A stretch of DNA of 64,000 nucleotides from Coix lacryma-jobi var. lacryma-jobi (GCA_009763385.1 CM019831.1:20548080-20612079); one strand, 5' to 3'; numbered from the stretch's first letter, positions 46,401 to 58,603 are shown. Notes: generated from the letters alone by a model not told the origin. A program made the numbers and translations.

Positions 46401-47514
46401 CGAAGCCGTCAGGAATCCTTCAGCGCTGCATCCCCCTCGAGGAAGGACGCAGGCTCCTCGACGACATGCACTCGGGGGCTTGCGGCCATCACGCTGCGCC
46501 AAGGACCTTGGTGGGGAACGCCTTCCGCCAAGGCTTCTACTGGCCAACCGCCATTGGAGACGCCAAGCGCCTGGTTCGAGCTTGCCAAGGGTGTCAATTC
46601 TATGCCAACAAACGCACCAGCCCGCACACGCCCTGCAGATGATCCCCATCACTTGGCCGTTTGCCGTCTGGGGGCTCGACCTCATGGGTCCCCTCAAGAT
46701 GACAACTGGAAAGCACACGCATGTGCTAGTGGCCATCGACAAATTCACCAAGTGGATCGAAGCTAAGCCTATGGGCGACCCCACTTCCGAGAAAGCCATC
46801 GAGTTCATCGCCGACATCATGTACCGGTTTGGGGTGCCTAACAACATCATCACCGACAATGGCACCCAATTCACGGGCAAAAAGTTCACCAACTTTTGCA
46901 ACGACAACAACATTCGCGTGACCTGGGCCTCAGTCGCATACCCTCAATGCAACGGGCAGGTCGAGCGCACCAACGACATGATACTCCACGGGCTGAAGCC
47001 GAGGCTGTTCAAGACCCTCAAGAATTTCGGAAAGGGGTGGGCTGCAGAGCTCCCCTCGGTGCTGTGGGGCCTCAGGACTACGCCGAGTCAAGCCACCGGG
47101 TTCACTCCGTTTTTCCTAACCTATGGCGTCGAGGCTGTCTTGCCTACGGACCTCGAGTAAGGCTCCCCTCGACTTCGAGCCTACAACGAACAAACCAACG
47201 ACGAAAGGCTCGCCAACGCCAAGGACCAGCTCGAGGAGGCTCGAGACGTGGCGCTCATCAACTCAACGCGCTACCAACAAACGCTTCGACGCTACCACGA
47301 CAAGCACGTGCGCAAGAGGGACCTGGCGGTAGGGGACCTCGTGCTTCGACGTCTGCAAGATAATCGAGGGCGCCACAAGCTCACCCCTCCATGGGAGGGC
47401 CCATACACCGTAGCTGAGGTGCTCAAGCCAGGAACATACAAGCTCTACGATGGTCAAGGCAGGATCCTGGCGAACGCATGGAACATATCTCAGCTACGTC
47501 GCTTCTACCCTTAA
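43497..47514 (+). pseudogene. Gypsy pol: protease, RT, RNase H, integrase, degenerate
   Basis: Protease: VLMDGGSSLNI (about 43845-43880), with a frameshift near 43945, then IIGRPGYAKF. A TAG at about 44409 precedes the RT: LVRKKNGKMRMCVDYTGLNK, a TAG at 44763-44765, LSFLDAYSGYHQI, MPFGLRNAGATYQR and the catalytic YVDDIVVK. A shift near 45040 is followed by a gap near 45345, where the end of RT and start of RNase H are missing. RNase H has MYFDGSLMKTGAGAG and a TAG near 45930. The integrase zinc region is out of frame, but the core keeps LDLMGP, ITDNGTQF and GQVERTN (D, D, E). A TAA at 47158-47160 splits off a chromodomain-less tail ending at 47514. Confidence 0.92.
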
Positions 47515-48065
47515 GGGCCTCGAGGCCTCGTTCATTTTGTTGCTTTGTACAAACACGTTGAATATGAATGAGCAAACTCGTGCATCATCTTTCATATTAC
47601 TAAGCAACTTAAGGTAGCCTCGACCCTGCCTTGCTCAGGGTCGAGCCTCCCTCGGAGGCTGACAGGGGGAACCCCCCTCCCCAGACTCCGGAAAAAGCAC
47701 GTTTCCTTTTCATAAAATTCGACCCTCGTCTCAATTCGCACCTCGAGCATACTAGCAGCGTCTAAGTCCGTAAATACCTTGAGCCTCCAAGAGTCGGGGG
47801 GCGTTGACGTAGACGGCCACCTATGCCCCCGGCCTACGGTACCCTACCTACGCCTCCCCTCGAGGAACTCGTGACGCGTATCGAAGGAACACAGACCAAG
47901 CCGGTAAAAGCTCGAGCTTGCGATAAAGAGAAATGATCGAATAGATTTGAAAAGAAAACAACTTCTTTAAACAAACAAGTCATATACACAGTTGGCCTCG
48001 ACAGGCCATAAGTCATAACATAAATTTTTACAAGGGCCTCGACGCCCAAATTTGGCACGCAGGCC
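47515..48065. other. Gypsy spacer between pol and the antisense gene
   Basis: No coding frame; probably contains the 3' ends of both convergent transcripts. An AT-rich stretch lies at 47920-48030. Confidence 0.6.
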
Positions 48066-51000
48066 TCATTCTTCATCCGTCTGGAATTCCTCCCCAAGAT
48101 CTTCTGCCGCGGGCTCGACCTCGACGTCCGGGCCAGGAGGAGGGGGACCACCTGCACCACTGTCCGCATCAGGAGGCAGCACGTCCTCCTCGAAGAGCTT
48201 GGCGAACGCCGCCCCCGGCCTCTCCACCATCTCCAAGATCTTGTCGACGCGGCGGTCCTTCCACTCCTCGTCCTTCCCCTCGATCTCGATGAAGCCCTTG
48301 GCAATGACGTTGACCGGGTAGCGAAAGCCGGAGTGGACGACCGCAAGTGCCTGCTTTACGCCATGGTGGAGAGCGCTCCTAACGCGGTCCCGCGCGGCCA
48401 CGTCAAAGAAGCACAGGGCGTCGACCAGGGCGTCGCCCCGAGCCACTGCGCCCTCTGCCGCGGCCACCGGGTCGGCGCCCCACATGGAGCTGAGCCTGTC
48501 GAGGGTGACGCGCGCTCGCTCTCGCCACCATGGTTTCACCTCGGAGTTGCTCCACGAGAGCCGTATTCATCTCGCGGAGCTCGTCGGCGGTCTTCTCGAC
48601 ATCTATGCAACAAACAGAAAAAAGTGAGTCCACAGCGTGACAAGAATCTCGAAATCAAAGCAAGACGAAGCATGAAAATTACCATGGCAGTGCACGCCCA
48701 GAGCAGCGAAGTCGCTGGTAAGGACCTCGACGCGCTGCTCGAGTGTACGCTTCTGGGACAGCACGTCGAGCTTTTCACCCCTAAGGTCCTCGACCAGCTT
48801 GCCCGTCTCCGCAAGGGCCAGATCCTTCCGGATCACCTCCTGTCGTGCTGCCTCCGCTTTAGCCAGGGCGGTGGCGGCCTCGCTCTTGGCCTCCTCGGCC
48901 TCCTTCTTCGCCGCCTCCGCTGCAGACTGGGCGTCGGCGGCCTCCTTCTTCGCCGCTTCCGCTGCAGACAGGGCGGTGGCGGCCTCGTTTCGGGCGTCGG
49001 CGGCCTCCTTCCTCGACGACTCCACCGCGGACAAAGCGGTGGTGGCCTCCCTCTTAGCTTGGGCGGCCTCGTCTCGAGCCGCCTGGGCCTCCACCTGCGC
49101 GTTGTTGAGCTGGCTCGCCATCTGCGCGTTCTGACCCAGCTCAGCGCGAAGCTCCTGGAACTCCCCCTCCGCCTTCGCAAGGGTGGCCGCCACCTGCGCG
49201 GACTTCTCCGACTCCTCCGAGAAGGACCTCTCCGCCTCCGCCACGAGCTCGGCCACCTCCCTGAAGATGGACCGCGCCTCCCGCAGAACCCCCTGCCGAG
49301 TCGGCCGCTCGACGGGGATCATGGCACCGGACGGGCTCGGCGCGTCAGGATATGGCCACGCCGATCGATCGACCTCGACGAAGGGCAGGCCCCCCTCCTC
49401 CGGCTCGAGCAATGCCGGCTGCGGCCCACCAACCGGTGGCACAGGCTGCGGCTCCCTCCGCCCCTCCTCCGTCTCCGCCCGATGCTCCGTCTCCTCCCGA
49501 GGCGACGGCGCGGCCTCGCGTGGAGGCGGGGACTCGAGCGGTAGCGGGTCGCTCGAGGGGTGGCTCGTCCCCAAGCTCTCCTCCCTCGCCGGGTCTTCCG
49601 GCGTCCTGTCGACCCCGCCGCCGTGCCTCGAGCGCTTCCTCCAGCGTTGAGCCCTCGACCGGGGGCGGCACCTGTTCCAGCTCGTCCAGGAGCTCCTCCA
49701 CCGTCGGCACCTTCTCCACCGACGCCACTCCCTCCTTCTCCTTTTCCGCGGGCCGACTCGCATCGACTAGGGTCTCGAGGGCCGCCGACCCTTCAGCCCC
49801 AGACGCCGACGAAGCCATGCTTGTCTCGGGAGCTCGCCCCCGAGATGGTCGTTGCGACGGGGGGAGGAGTGGCCCTCTCGATAGGCACCACCTGAGGAGG
49901 AGGAGGAGGAGGCGGTGGTGCCGCGACGGACGCGGTGGCGGCAGGCTCGGCGCCAGGAGCCGTGGTCCCTGCTGAAAAAGGAGAACAACGTCGTCAGAAA
50001 CAGGAAAAAACCTCGACCCCCGTGGTCTACGGCGTCGGCCTCACCAAGATCCGCGACGGCCATCTGGCTTCCCCGAGCCATGGCTGCTCGAGCCTTCACC
50101 AGCCAAGTGGCCTCCCCAGTGGAAGAAGGAGCCATACCTCGAGGTGCTTGGACCTCAGCAGAGCTCGAGGTCTTGGCCCGCTTGGACGCCGCGGTGTCCG
50201 CCTCCTGCGGGGAGCGTTTTTCCCTGAAAAACCAGAAAACAGCAAACGTCACCAAAGGTAAAAAGGTAAAGCTCCCCTACCTCCGAGACTGAGAAACGTT
50301 ACTTACCCAAAGCAACGGCGGGGCTTCTTCCCCGAATCGTCGGACCCGCTCGGGGGCTTCGAGCCCGCCCCGTGGCTCGAGCCGCGCCTCTGAGCCGTCT
50401 CCACATGGCTCGGATGAGGGGAAGGCTCCCGACGCTTCCCGTGGCTCGACCCCGGCGGAGAGCTCTCCTTTTGCCTCCTGTCCCGGGGGGGGGGCAACCG
50501 CGTCTCCTTCGAGCGGTCATCTTGGCGCCCTTCCCGGCGCGGGCTCCGGGACCTACTCCGGCGCTCGCACTGACGGTCACGCCCCCCCCCCCGTCTGCCT
50601 CCTTCTCCCGGCGGCGGTGCGGCGACGGGCTCCGGGGTCGCTCGCGACTCCCGTCACGAGATGACCGGGGCTCCCCCCCGACGGTCATGGTGGCGCGGGC
50701 TCGACGCCCTCTCGTGCCGCCCGCTCCTCCGCGGGCTCGATGTCGCCCTCGACGCCTTGCGGTGGTCGGGCCCGGAGTCCTTCTCGACGTGTCGGCCGCT
50801 CCTCGAGGACCGGCCGTTCTTGAGACCCCCTACCTGGGTCGACGCGGTCGTGGCCTCCTTCTGCACCGCGGCGATGGCGCTCCTGGTTCGAGGCTTCCTC
50901 GCGTCAGGGGGCACGTCCGACACGGAGCTCAACGGGCCCTGAGCCTCCGACGAGGCTGGGCTCGGCGCAGCCTTCCGCTGCTGCGTCCCGCGCGATCCCT

Positions 51001-52408
51001 TTGCTGGGAGGACCTCCAAGACATCCTCCTGCACAGAGCAGCGGTCAGCCCTGATGTCGACGACCCCCACGCGCCTCAGACGCGCATCCATCCCTTCGTC
51101 ATCACTGTCCTCCTCATCGTCATCTTCCTCCTCCGAGCTCGTGGAGCTGAGCTCGGGGGACTCCTCCCCAGGCTGCCGGTTACGACGAGCTTTCGCAAGC
51201 CTCTGCTCCCGAGCCGCTCAACGCAAATTTTTCTCTTTCTCTTTCTTCTTCCTGACATCCTTACTCTCCTTGTCTTTCTGAGCAGAGAGGCGCCTCACCT
51301 GTGTTTCCACGGCATCCTCCCTCACCGGGGGCCTCGACGCGCGACATGTGAACGCCCCCTGCAAAAAAGAGACTCGATAAGATAAAACCATAAGGAGAGT
51401 AAAACAAGGTTTGGAAAAAGAGAAAGGAGGGGAGGCTCGAGACAGCCTGACTCGAGGATGGCTTACCAGGTCGAGACACCCCTCGTCGGGTGCCATGGCG
51501 ATTAGGTTGGCCTCCTCAGGGCGGAACGGCCCGTGGACCGTGACCGACACCCGGGAGGTAGCCTCGTTCCGAGACAGCCTCTCCTCGGCCATCCTCGACC
51601 GGCAGTTCAGCGCCTCGAGCGGGGCGTTCGGCCCCATCTCGAACATGAGGAGGGGGCGGTCCGCCAGAGGAAGAACCCTCCGCTGGTGAAACGCCCGGAT
51701 GACCGCCTGGACGGTCAGCTTCTTCTCCTCCACCAGCACCCGCATCGTGTCCATCAGCGGCTCCAGGTGGCGCTGCCTGTCCGCTATGACGCCCCAGTTC
51801 CACTTCTCCGGACGCTGGGTGATGACCCTGCCGGTGTACTGCGGAAGGAGCCCGTCCTCATTCCGCAGGTAGAACCAGTGGTCGTCCCACCCCGCCTGGT
51901 TGGTGGAGAGCTTGTAGCGGAGGTAGTCGCGGCGGACGTTGGCCGACGAGGGACCGGTCCTCGCGGTGATGGTGAGGGACCCCACGCGCGCGAGCCTCCC
52001 CCCGCTCGGCTTCACGGCCTTGTGGAAGAGCTCGCCCCGGAAGAGGTGGACGAACATCTCCCAGTGCGGCTCAATCTTCAGATACCCCTCGCACACCGCG
52101 GCGTAGATGGCGGCGTGCGAGATGGAGTTGGGGGAGAAGTGCTGCAGCTCCACCTCGAAGTGGTGGGCCAGCCCCCGCATGAAGCGGCTCGGCGGGACGC
52201 CGAGCCCCATGCGGTGGTAGCGCGTGAAGCTCACCACGTACCCCTCCGGCGGGTGTGGCTCCCGGTGGTCCGCCGACGGGAGAATCCACCACGCAGGACC
52301 CTCCTGCGGGTTGGGGCGGAGAAGCCCCCGCTCCACCAGCGTCTCCAGCTCTTCCTACGTCGCCTTCGTCGGGCTCCAGTCTTCGACCGGCAGCACTTGG
52401 GCGGCCAT
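48066..52408 (-). pseudogene. Antisense accessory gene of the Gypsy element, five exons
   Basis: The minus-strand ATG at 52408 (MAAQVLPVEDW) opens exon 1 (52408-51467), which carries the 'putative gypsy type transposon' (Transposase_28-type) domain: GYVVSFTRYHRMGLGVPPS, HFEVELQHFSPNSI, WDDHWFYLRNEDGL. Exons 2 to 5 are about 51358-50307, 50223-50045, 49971-48683 and 48602-48066; all introns have GT-AG ends and phases agree for exons 1-3. Exon 2 is basic and Ser/Arg/Asp-rich. Exon 4 is a long Ala/Glu/Lys heptad coiled coil. The last ends EEFQTDEE. Stops at 52355 (TAG), 51218 and 50654 (TGA) and at least two frameshifts show decay. Function of the family is not known. Confidence 0.82.
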
Positions 52409-52545
52409 GGCGGCGACGACGCGGATCTGAGCGGCGGACGGACGGCCGGGAAGGTTGCCTATCGCTACCGTGGGGAGAGAGCGTATGGGAGCTGCGGCGA
52501 CTCAAGGCAAAGGCAAAGTAAAAGAGTCCCTTACCCCTCTTTCGA

Positions 52546-52555
52546 TATTTATAAG
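52546..52555 (-). promoter_or_regulatory. TATA box of the antisense gene
   Basis: Minus strand reads CTTATAAATA about 140 bases upstream of the ATG at 52408, fitting a dedicated promoter rather than read-through from the 3' LTR. Confidence 0.65.
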
Positions 52556-53555
52556 AGAAAACCCTAATAGGCGGGTTCTCCCACGGCGGCAAAAAGGTAA
52601 CAGCACACATTTAATGCGCCCACCTAACCGCATCTCGAGCCGATTGACAGGTACACGCGGCAACTCCCCATTCACCCCGCTACCTGGGCCCACCACGACC
52701 GCCGCTCCAACTTTGCGTCTGACGCCCTCCCTGACAGTTTCCGCCTAAAAAGGCACGCCCAACGAGCAGAAGGATTCTCAGACGACGGTGGCTTCTTCAC
52801 AAAGGTAAAAACAGGCCCCGGCCCTAAGCCTCGAAGCAGCGAAGGCTGGCCCTCGAAGAGGGTTCGACAGCCGGCTTCGAGCACCCGAGTCAGGGACACT
52901 AAGGGGCGCCACTCGCAGCATCGCTCGAGGGCCAAGCCCTCGAGGCCCCTCACGTGTATCCAAGGCAGGGCGCACGACATGCAGTGAGATCCCCATGGAG
53001 GGAGGCATCGAGCCACCGGGTCCTATCGAATGGACCCGGCACTCCTGCAGACCGAGCACCCATGCTTTATGAGATCGCCTCTGGGCTACAGTCGACCCTA
53101 TCGAACGGGGCACGAGGTCTCACTTGGATTTCCCCGTTACCAGCTCACCGGGAACCTCGATACTCGCCCGCTCGTGGTAGTACGAGGCATCCCCCCTCGC
53201 ATCCGATCGAAAGGACTCGCGGGATGACGAGCCAGGGCAATTGGCGTACCGGACAGCTCGAAGAGTCGGCCGGTCAGTTCAGCCTGGCACCCCTCGACGA
53301 AAGAGGGTCAAAAAACTCGGTGGCTCGACACTCCCGAACCTAAAAAACGCAACTAACACTTACACTCGCAAAAAGCCCATGAAGGAGTTCTAACCACTCC
53401 CCCGTGGCCTCAGGGGCTACACCCGCGGGTGTCGCTCGCACTACACCCACGGAATCAAAACAACCAAACCCTCGAGACCAGTCAGCTAACCATCGAGATC
53501 CCAGTCGGGAACCCCTGCTCGAGTGCAAGCACTCGAACAAGGGCTCGGGGGCTAC
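52556..53555. other. Gypsy 3' non-coding region and polypurine tract
   Basis: About 1 kb upstream of the antisense gene without convincing coding frames. It ends in GGGCTCGGGGGCTAC (about 53541-53555) next to the 3' LTR. Confidence 0.65.
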
Positions 53556-54764
53556 TGTCGGGGGTCCACAAAGGGGTACCCCCAATCAATGCAAAACAAA
53601 TAGGTTAAACCTAGAACACCAATTAATAACAAACCCAGCAAGTCTAACCTTCTAAAAAGCCAACCCCTCGAGGCCTATAACGCCGGCCCATCACCAAGGA
53701 GCCCAGGGCCGCCAAAGCCTTACTGTCCGCCTTATGGCAGCCCACCCCTCGAGCCCCGGCACACAGGCCTCGAGCCCTGCACCGCTCCTCGAGACCCCGC
53801 GCGGGGACCTCGAGCCTCTCTAGCATGGTAAACCATCCCTCGAGGCACATCACGCCTCCCTCGAGTGGCAGACATCGGATACCAATCCCATGCCGCGCAT
53901 TTAATGCGTCCACCTACTCTGGTCACGTCCTCAGCAACCCGATGTGTGCCACAGTAACCAGGGCAGAGTCAAATCTCATTTCCACCACAAGCATGGGCAA
54001 AAAGGCACCAGTACAGCACTGTTCGGCCATACCCTGCACTGTTGCACGCTCGAGTCACGACTCGAGGCACGGCCACCCGTCGTACAATCGGGTTTCCCGG
54101 GACTTGCCCATACCTGCGGGAGCTCGAGCCCCCCGTAGGCGCCACCTCGAGGCCGGCCTCAGCGCCCCTCGAGCCCTGACTACTTTCATGCTATTGGAGG
54201 ACAGGTACCCCAAGACCCGGAGGGACCCCGCCGTGTCCTGTACGTGCCGGAATGGGTGCTGTACGGGTTCCACATCGCCACGCCTCCACGTCCGCGCCCG
54301 GGATGGAGGCCACGCATCAAGGACGCCTCAACAGCAACACCCACGTTGGCTACAGTGACTTCGACAAGACAGAGTTCCTACCCTTCGCCATATCGAGCGT
54401 TGTTCATGTCGATCCTGTGTAAACCTTGGCCTCCTCTTGTCCTATAAAAGGGGACGCTAGGGCCCTTCGCGCACGGGAGACAACACACGAGTCTACAGTT
54501 ACACACATGCTACACACGCTCTCGCACACGAGTCCACACACACACACACTCAAGTCCGGACCCCGATCCACGCTCATTGAGCTTATATTGCCCCTGTACA
54601 AGCACTTAGTGCAAGTAATACAAGAACCTCCTCCACCCGCTGGACGTAGGGCCTTCTTTCCCGAACTAGGATAAATCCTTGTGTCATCTTGCATCACCAT
54701 CCAGGAAGAGAGCACGCGATCATATTACTCGTTGGTGTCATACCCCGGGTTCGAAACACCGACA
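53556..54764 (+). repeat. Gypsy 3' LTR
   Basis: 1209 bp, TGTCGGGGGTCC start, TATAAAA at 54443-54449, CCGACA end. Differs from the 5' LTR by many small indels as well as substitutions. Confidence 0.93.
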
Positions 54765-54770
54765 ACCTCC

Positions 54771-54830
54771 GAACCTCTTTAGTTCAAATATTTGTACTAA
54801 GTAGTACAATAATTTGAACTAAAGAGGTTC
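54771..54830. repeat. Fold-back palindrome interrupted by the Gypsy insertion
   Basis: GAACCTCTTTAGTTCAAAT (54771-54789) pairs with 54812-54830, and TTGTACT (54792-54798) with AGTACAA (54803-54809), around a 4-base loop. If the Gypsy is removed at ACCTC, complementarity extends outward: CACCTC, GGG and GGT-ACC at 39853-39875 pair with GAGGTG, CCC and GGTCACC at 54832-54852. Confidence 0.85.
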
Positions 54831-54998
54831 AGAGGTGTCCCTAAGGGTCACCAATTTGCACCCTTGGAACAAAGAGATACAGGGCCAAAACAAGAAACAT
54901 AAAATGTCAAAAAGAAAATAGCTAGGATTAAACAGAGTTGTCTGGTCATAAATCTATTGAAGGGTGTAGTGCTACTTTTGCTCTAAGGATAACCAAAG
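54831..54998. other. No gene seen
   Basis: Short AT-rich flank between the fold-back and Copia-C. Confidence 0.5.
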
Positions 54999-55272
54999 TG
55001 TAGAGAGAAGATATGATCAACCGCAGAATGTATTCGTGTTAATGATATCAATATATAGAGTTACATCAATGGCCGATGGCCTGTGAAAGAATCCTAACGA
55101 ATACAGTGGTGACCGTGAAGCCAGGCAGGATGCGTGGCTGAGCGGGCGCCGTGGGCGCGGCGAGCGCGCGACATGCAGCGGTGATGTGCCTGAGAGCGAT
55201 CCTAAAGACCCGCACCTAAGTGCGATCCTGAAGACCCATTCCTGGCTAGCCACAGGTAGTTGTGCGCTGACA
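54999..55272 (-). repeat. Copia-C 3' LTR
   Basis: Minus strand starts TGTCAGCGCACAAC and ends CTCTCTACA. Confidence 0.95.
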
Positions 55273-55285
55273 CCCCCCCCCCAAT
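55273..55285 (-). other. Copia-C polypurine tract
   Basis: Minus strand ATT followed by ten G directly abutting the LTR. Confidence 0.85.
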
Positions 55286-57406
55286 CTCGGCGGCTGGCTT
55301 GACGACGGAGAGACTGTTCTTGAAATCAAAGAATAGCGCCAATGGAAGCCCTTTGGTGAACACATCAGCAACTTGTTGCGCACTGGGAACGTGGGTGACT
55401 CTGAGCTCACCGAGCGCTACCTTCTCCCGGACAAAGTGTATATCAAGCTCGATGTGCTTTGTCCAGCAATGGTGCACTGGATTCCTCGACATGTAGACCG
55501 ATGACATGTTGTCGCAGAACGCCACTGTGGCTGATGGAACCAGCACGAGCAGCTCACGGAGCAGGTGGCGGAGCCATGAACACTCGCTGACGGCATTGGC
55601 GATGGCGCGGTACTCCGCCTCGGCGCAGGAACGAGACATCGTTGGCTGGCGTTTGGAGGACCACGAGATCAGTGATTCACCGAGGAAAACGCAGAAGCCG
55701 GAGGTAGAACGCCTTGTATCGGGACAGCCATCCCAATCCGCATCCGAGTATGCAGTGATGGTCGGTGAAGGAGCACCTCAGAGTTGGATGCCATAGTCGA
55801 TCGTGCCCTTGACGTAGCGCAAGATGCGTTTGAGCATCGTGTGATGGACATCCCGAGGCGCATGCATATGCAGGCATGCCTGCTGCACGGCGTAGGAGAT
55901 ATCCGGGTGCGTGATCGTCAAATATTGAAGCGCTCCGGCGATGCTTCGGTAGTTCTTGGCGTCGTGCAGCAGCTTCCCGTCAGCAGCTGATGCCTTCTGT
56001 TTGGTGTCAGCTGGAGTTGCCGCGGGGTTGTAGTTAGACATGCCAGCTCGTTCCAGGAGCTCGGCAGCATACTGCTACTAGGAGAGGAAGAAGCCAACGT
56101 TGTTGCGATGGACGGCGATCCCGAGGAAGTGCTGGACCGGCCCCATGTCCTTGACGGCGAAGCCGGCTTGAAGGCACTGGATCAGTTGGCGTAGAAGCAC
56201 CGTGGACGACGCAGTCAGGATTATGTCATCGACGTATAGAAGCAGGTACGCCATCACACCGTGTTGATTGTAGACGAACAAGGAGGTGTCGGCCTTGGAC
56301 TGGATGAAGCCCAGGGATGTCACGTGGGCGATGAAACGTTCGAACCATGCGCGAGGTGCTTGCCAGAGGCCGTAGAGCAATTTGGAGAGGAGGCAGACGA
56401 CGTCCGGTTGTTGTGGGTCCTCAAACCCGGTTGGCTGCTGACAGAAGACTTGTTCGCAGAGGTTGTCGTGGAGGAAGGCATTTGATACGTCGAGCTGGTG
56501 CGCCGGCCAGCGACGAGTGCCGATGAGCGTCAGGACAGTGCGGATTGTCGCCGGCTTCACCACGGGCGAGAAAGTCTCACCGAAATCCACGCCTGGCCGC
56601 TGGTTCAAACCTCGGACAACCCACCGCGCCTTGTATCGTTCAAGGTTGCCGTCGGGGTTCATCTTGTGCTTGAAGACCCATTTGCCGCTGATTATTCGAG
56701 CGTCGTCCGGTCGCGGCACCAGCATCCAGGTGTGGTTAGCCAGTAGCGCATCGTACTCCTTTTGCATCACGGCGTACCAGTTGGCGTCCTTGAGTGCGCC
56801 GTGAATACTACGAGGCACGAGTGACAGATCTGTGGTCACGTGTAGAGCGTACTTGGGGTTCGGCTTGAAGACGTCGGCGCATGCCCGAGTCACCATAGGA
56901 TGCCCCACAGGGCCAGGCGATGCAGCAGATGGCGGGCTGGCCGGTGCAGCTGGCGAAGAAGTGGACGACGGAGCCGGAGCGGGCGAAGTTGCGGTGGTGA
57001 TCACGTCGGGTTGCGGCGCGACAGGTGTTGATGTCACGGTTGCAGCTGGCTGAGGCCCGTGGCGTGCTGTCCTGGCACGTTTTGGATGAGGTGCCAGTTC
57101 AGCGATGAGACGGGGCGTGCTGGATGGAGCTGTCGGAGTGCGTCGCGGTGCTGGCATGGCACGTCCAGGCAGAGGAATGTGCACGACGGGCTCAGTGTCG
57201 GCAGTACCAGAAGAGGGCATTGTGTCGCGGAATGGGAAGCAGGTCTCGTCAAAAACGACGTGCCGCGAGGTGATGACACGCCTTGTGATGGGGTTGAAGC
57301 AGCGGTAGCCCTTGTGATCGGCTGGGTAGCCGATGAAGATGCACAGCGCAGAGCGTGGCTGGAGCTTGTGGCGTGTTGTAGAGGTGAGGTTGGGAAGCAA
57401 CGGCAA
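55286..57406 (-). pseudogene. Copia-C reverse transcriptase and RNase H with stops
   Basis: Minus-strand frame from 57406 shows FIGYPADHKGYRC, a Pro/Ser-rich linker, then RT: WVFKHKMNPDGNLERYKARW, RPGVDFGETFSPVVK, HQLDVSNAFLHD and LLYVDDIIL. Two adjacent TAG codons (56073-56078) stand where the family has Gln-Gln. The frame continues as AGALQYLTITHPDISYAV. A TGA follows GIQL (55778-55780). RNase H then resumes with ISWSSKRQ, SRSCAEAEYRAIANA, FCDNMSSVY, KHIELDIHFVREKV and VADVFTKGLP. Stop positions fit C-to-T changes. All catalytic boxes are recognisable, so decay is recent relative to Copia-A. Confidence 0.9.
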
Positions 57407-58603
57407 CCGAAGACACGGAGCTCGTCATAGGTTGGTGGTGTGCCGAAGAGGAGTTGGATCGGTGTTGTCGTGCCCGTGGTACGACATGACCGCCGGTTGA
57501 CGAGGAACGTAGCCGTGCTCAGCGCCTCAGCCCAAAACGCCTCCGGAGCTGCACTGTGTATCAGAAGAGTACGCAAACAGTCGTTAAGTGTCCGCAGGAC
57601 GCGTTCGGCCTTGCCATTCTGTTGCGAGGTATATGGGCAGGATAAGCGCAAGTGGATGTCGTGCGCGGAGAAGAGCTGGCGCAGGGCCACGGTGTCATAC
57701 TCCTTGCCGTTATCGGTTTGGAGAGCAAGCCCCGGGAGCCTGAATTGGGTGGTAACATAGGAGAGAAAGGATCGAATGGTGGGAAGAACATCGGAATTCT
57801 GACGAAGGGGAATAGTCCACAAGTGATGTGTATAATCGTCGAGAAAAACAACATAATATTTATATTCGGAGAAACTGTAAACTAGAGCAGTCCAAACATC
57901 AGAATGTATAAGCTGAAAAGGGAAATATGTCTGTGTTTGGGAAGAACTAAAAGGAAGACGGGTATGCTTGCCTAACTGACAAGAGGAACAAGCATGAACA
58001 TCAGACTTATTACACTGAAATGGAAATTGTTTCAAAAGTTGGGAAAAACCAGGTCGCCCTGGATGTCTGAGGCGTTGGTGCCACAGGGAGATGTCATCAG
58101 AAGCGGTGAGAGCTTTTATGATGGCGAAGAGGAAGCCAAAGAGGATAAAGATCACTAGAGCTTTCACATCGGAGCATCTCCTCCTTGGAACGAAGATCCT
58201 TGATGGAAAAACCAGCAGGGTCAAATTCGATTGCAACATTATTGTCACGAGTAAGACGACGAACGAAAATCAAATTTTTTACGAGAGATGGAGAAACAAG
58301 AACATTGTTCAAGTGGAGGGGTTGGATGACAGTAGGGATGGTCGCACTCGCCTGATGACTGACATGGAGATGGGCGCAATTTCCTACGGTGATCACGCAA
58401 GGAGAGGAAGGAGATGAGTTATTGCAGTTACCAGGTGATGAAGACATGTGGGACGTGGCCCCTGTATCAAGGTACCAGTCAGAAGATGATGGCGGAGGAG
58501 AAGGAGCGCCGGTGGACTGCAGGGCGGCGCACAGAGCGTCGGTGTTGAAGACGTTCGGTGGAGCGGCGCCGGTGGCTGGATTGTTGTAGTGGGCCGCCGT
58601 CAT
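57400..58603 (-). pseudogene. Copia-C protease and integrase, frameshifted
   Basis: Minus strand from 58603: DWYLDTGATSHM gives the protease active site. Near 58110 the frame shifts, and the pre-integrase zinc region (LWHQRLRHPGRPGFSQLL, then CSSCQLGKH) and integrase core follow. The three catalytic acids are present in LIHSDVWT, LQTDNGKEYD and NGKAERVLR. The frame ends near 57404, where a C-run is one base short and the rest (NLTSTTRHKLQPR) continues in the RT frame. The indel at a homopolymer could be genuine decay or an assembly error. Confidence 0.88.

Larger units (their letters stand above)
39876..54764 (+). mobile_element. Gypsy (Ty3, Tat-like) retrotransposon with antisense gene, 14.9 kb
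   Basis: LTRs at 39876-41069 and 53556-54764; the 3' copy begins TGTCGG and both end CCGACA. A 5-bp duplication ACCTC lies at 39871-39875 and 54765-54769. Pol order is protease, reverse transcriptase, RNase H, integrase, which is diagnostic of Gypsy. Between pol and the 3' LTR is about 6 kb with a spliced minus-strand gene, the layout of large Tat/Grande-type elements. Multiple stops and an RT-RNase H deletion make it non-autonomous. Confidence 0.95.

Noticed and set aside
49352..50292. Plus-strand open frames opposite the Gypsy antisense gene
   Set aside because: Shadow frames of the coiled-coil exons; no motifs on the plus strand.
50372..51385. 337-codon plus-strand open frame
   Set aside because: Antisense shadow of exon 2 of the minus-strand gene; Arg/Leu/Pro-rich without domain.
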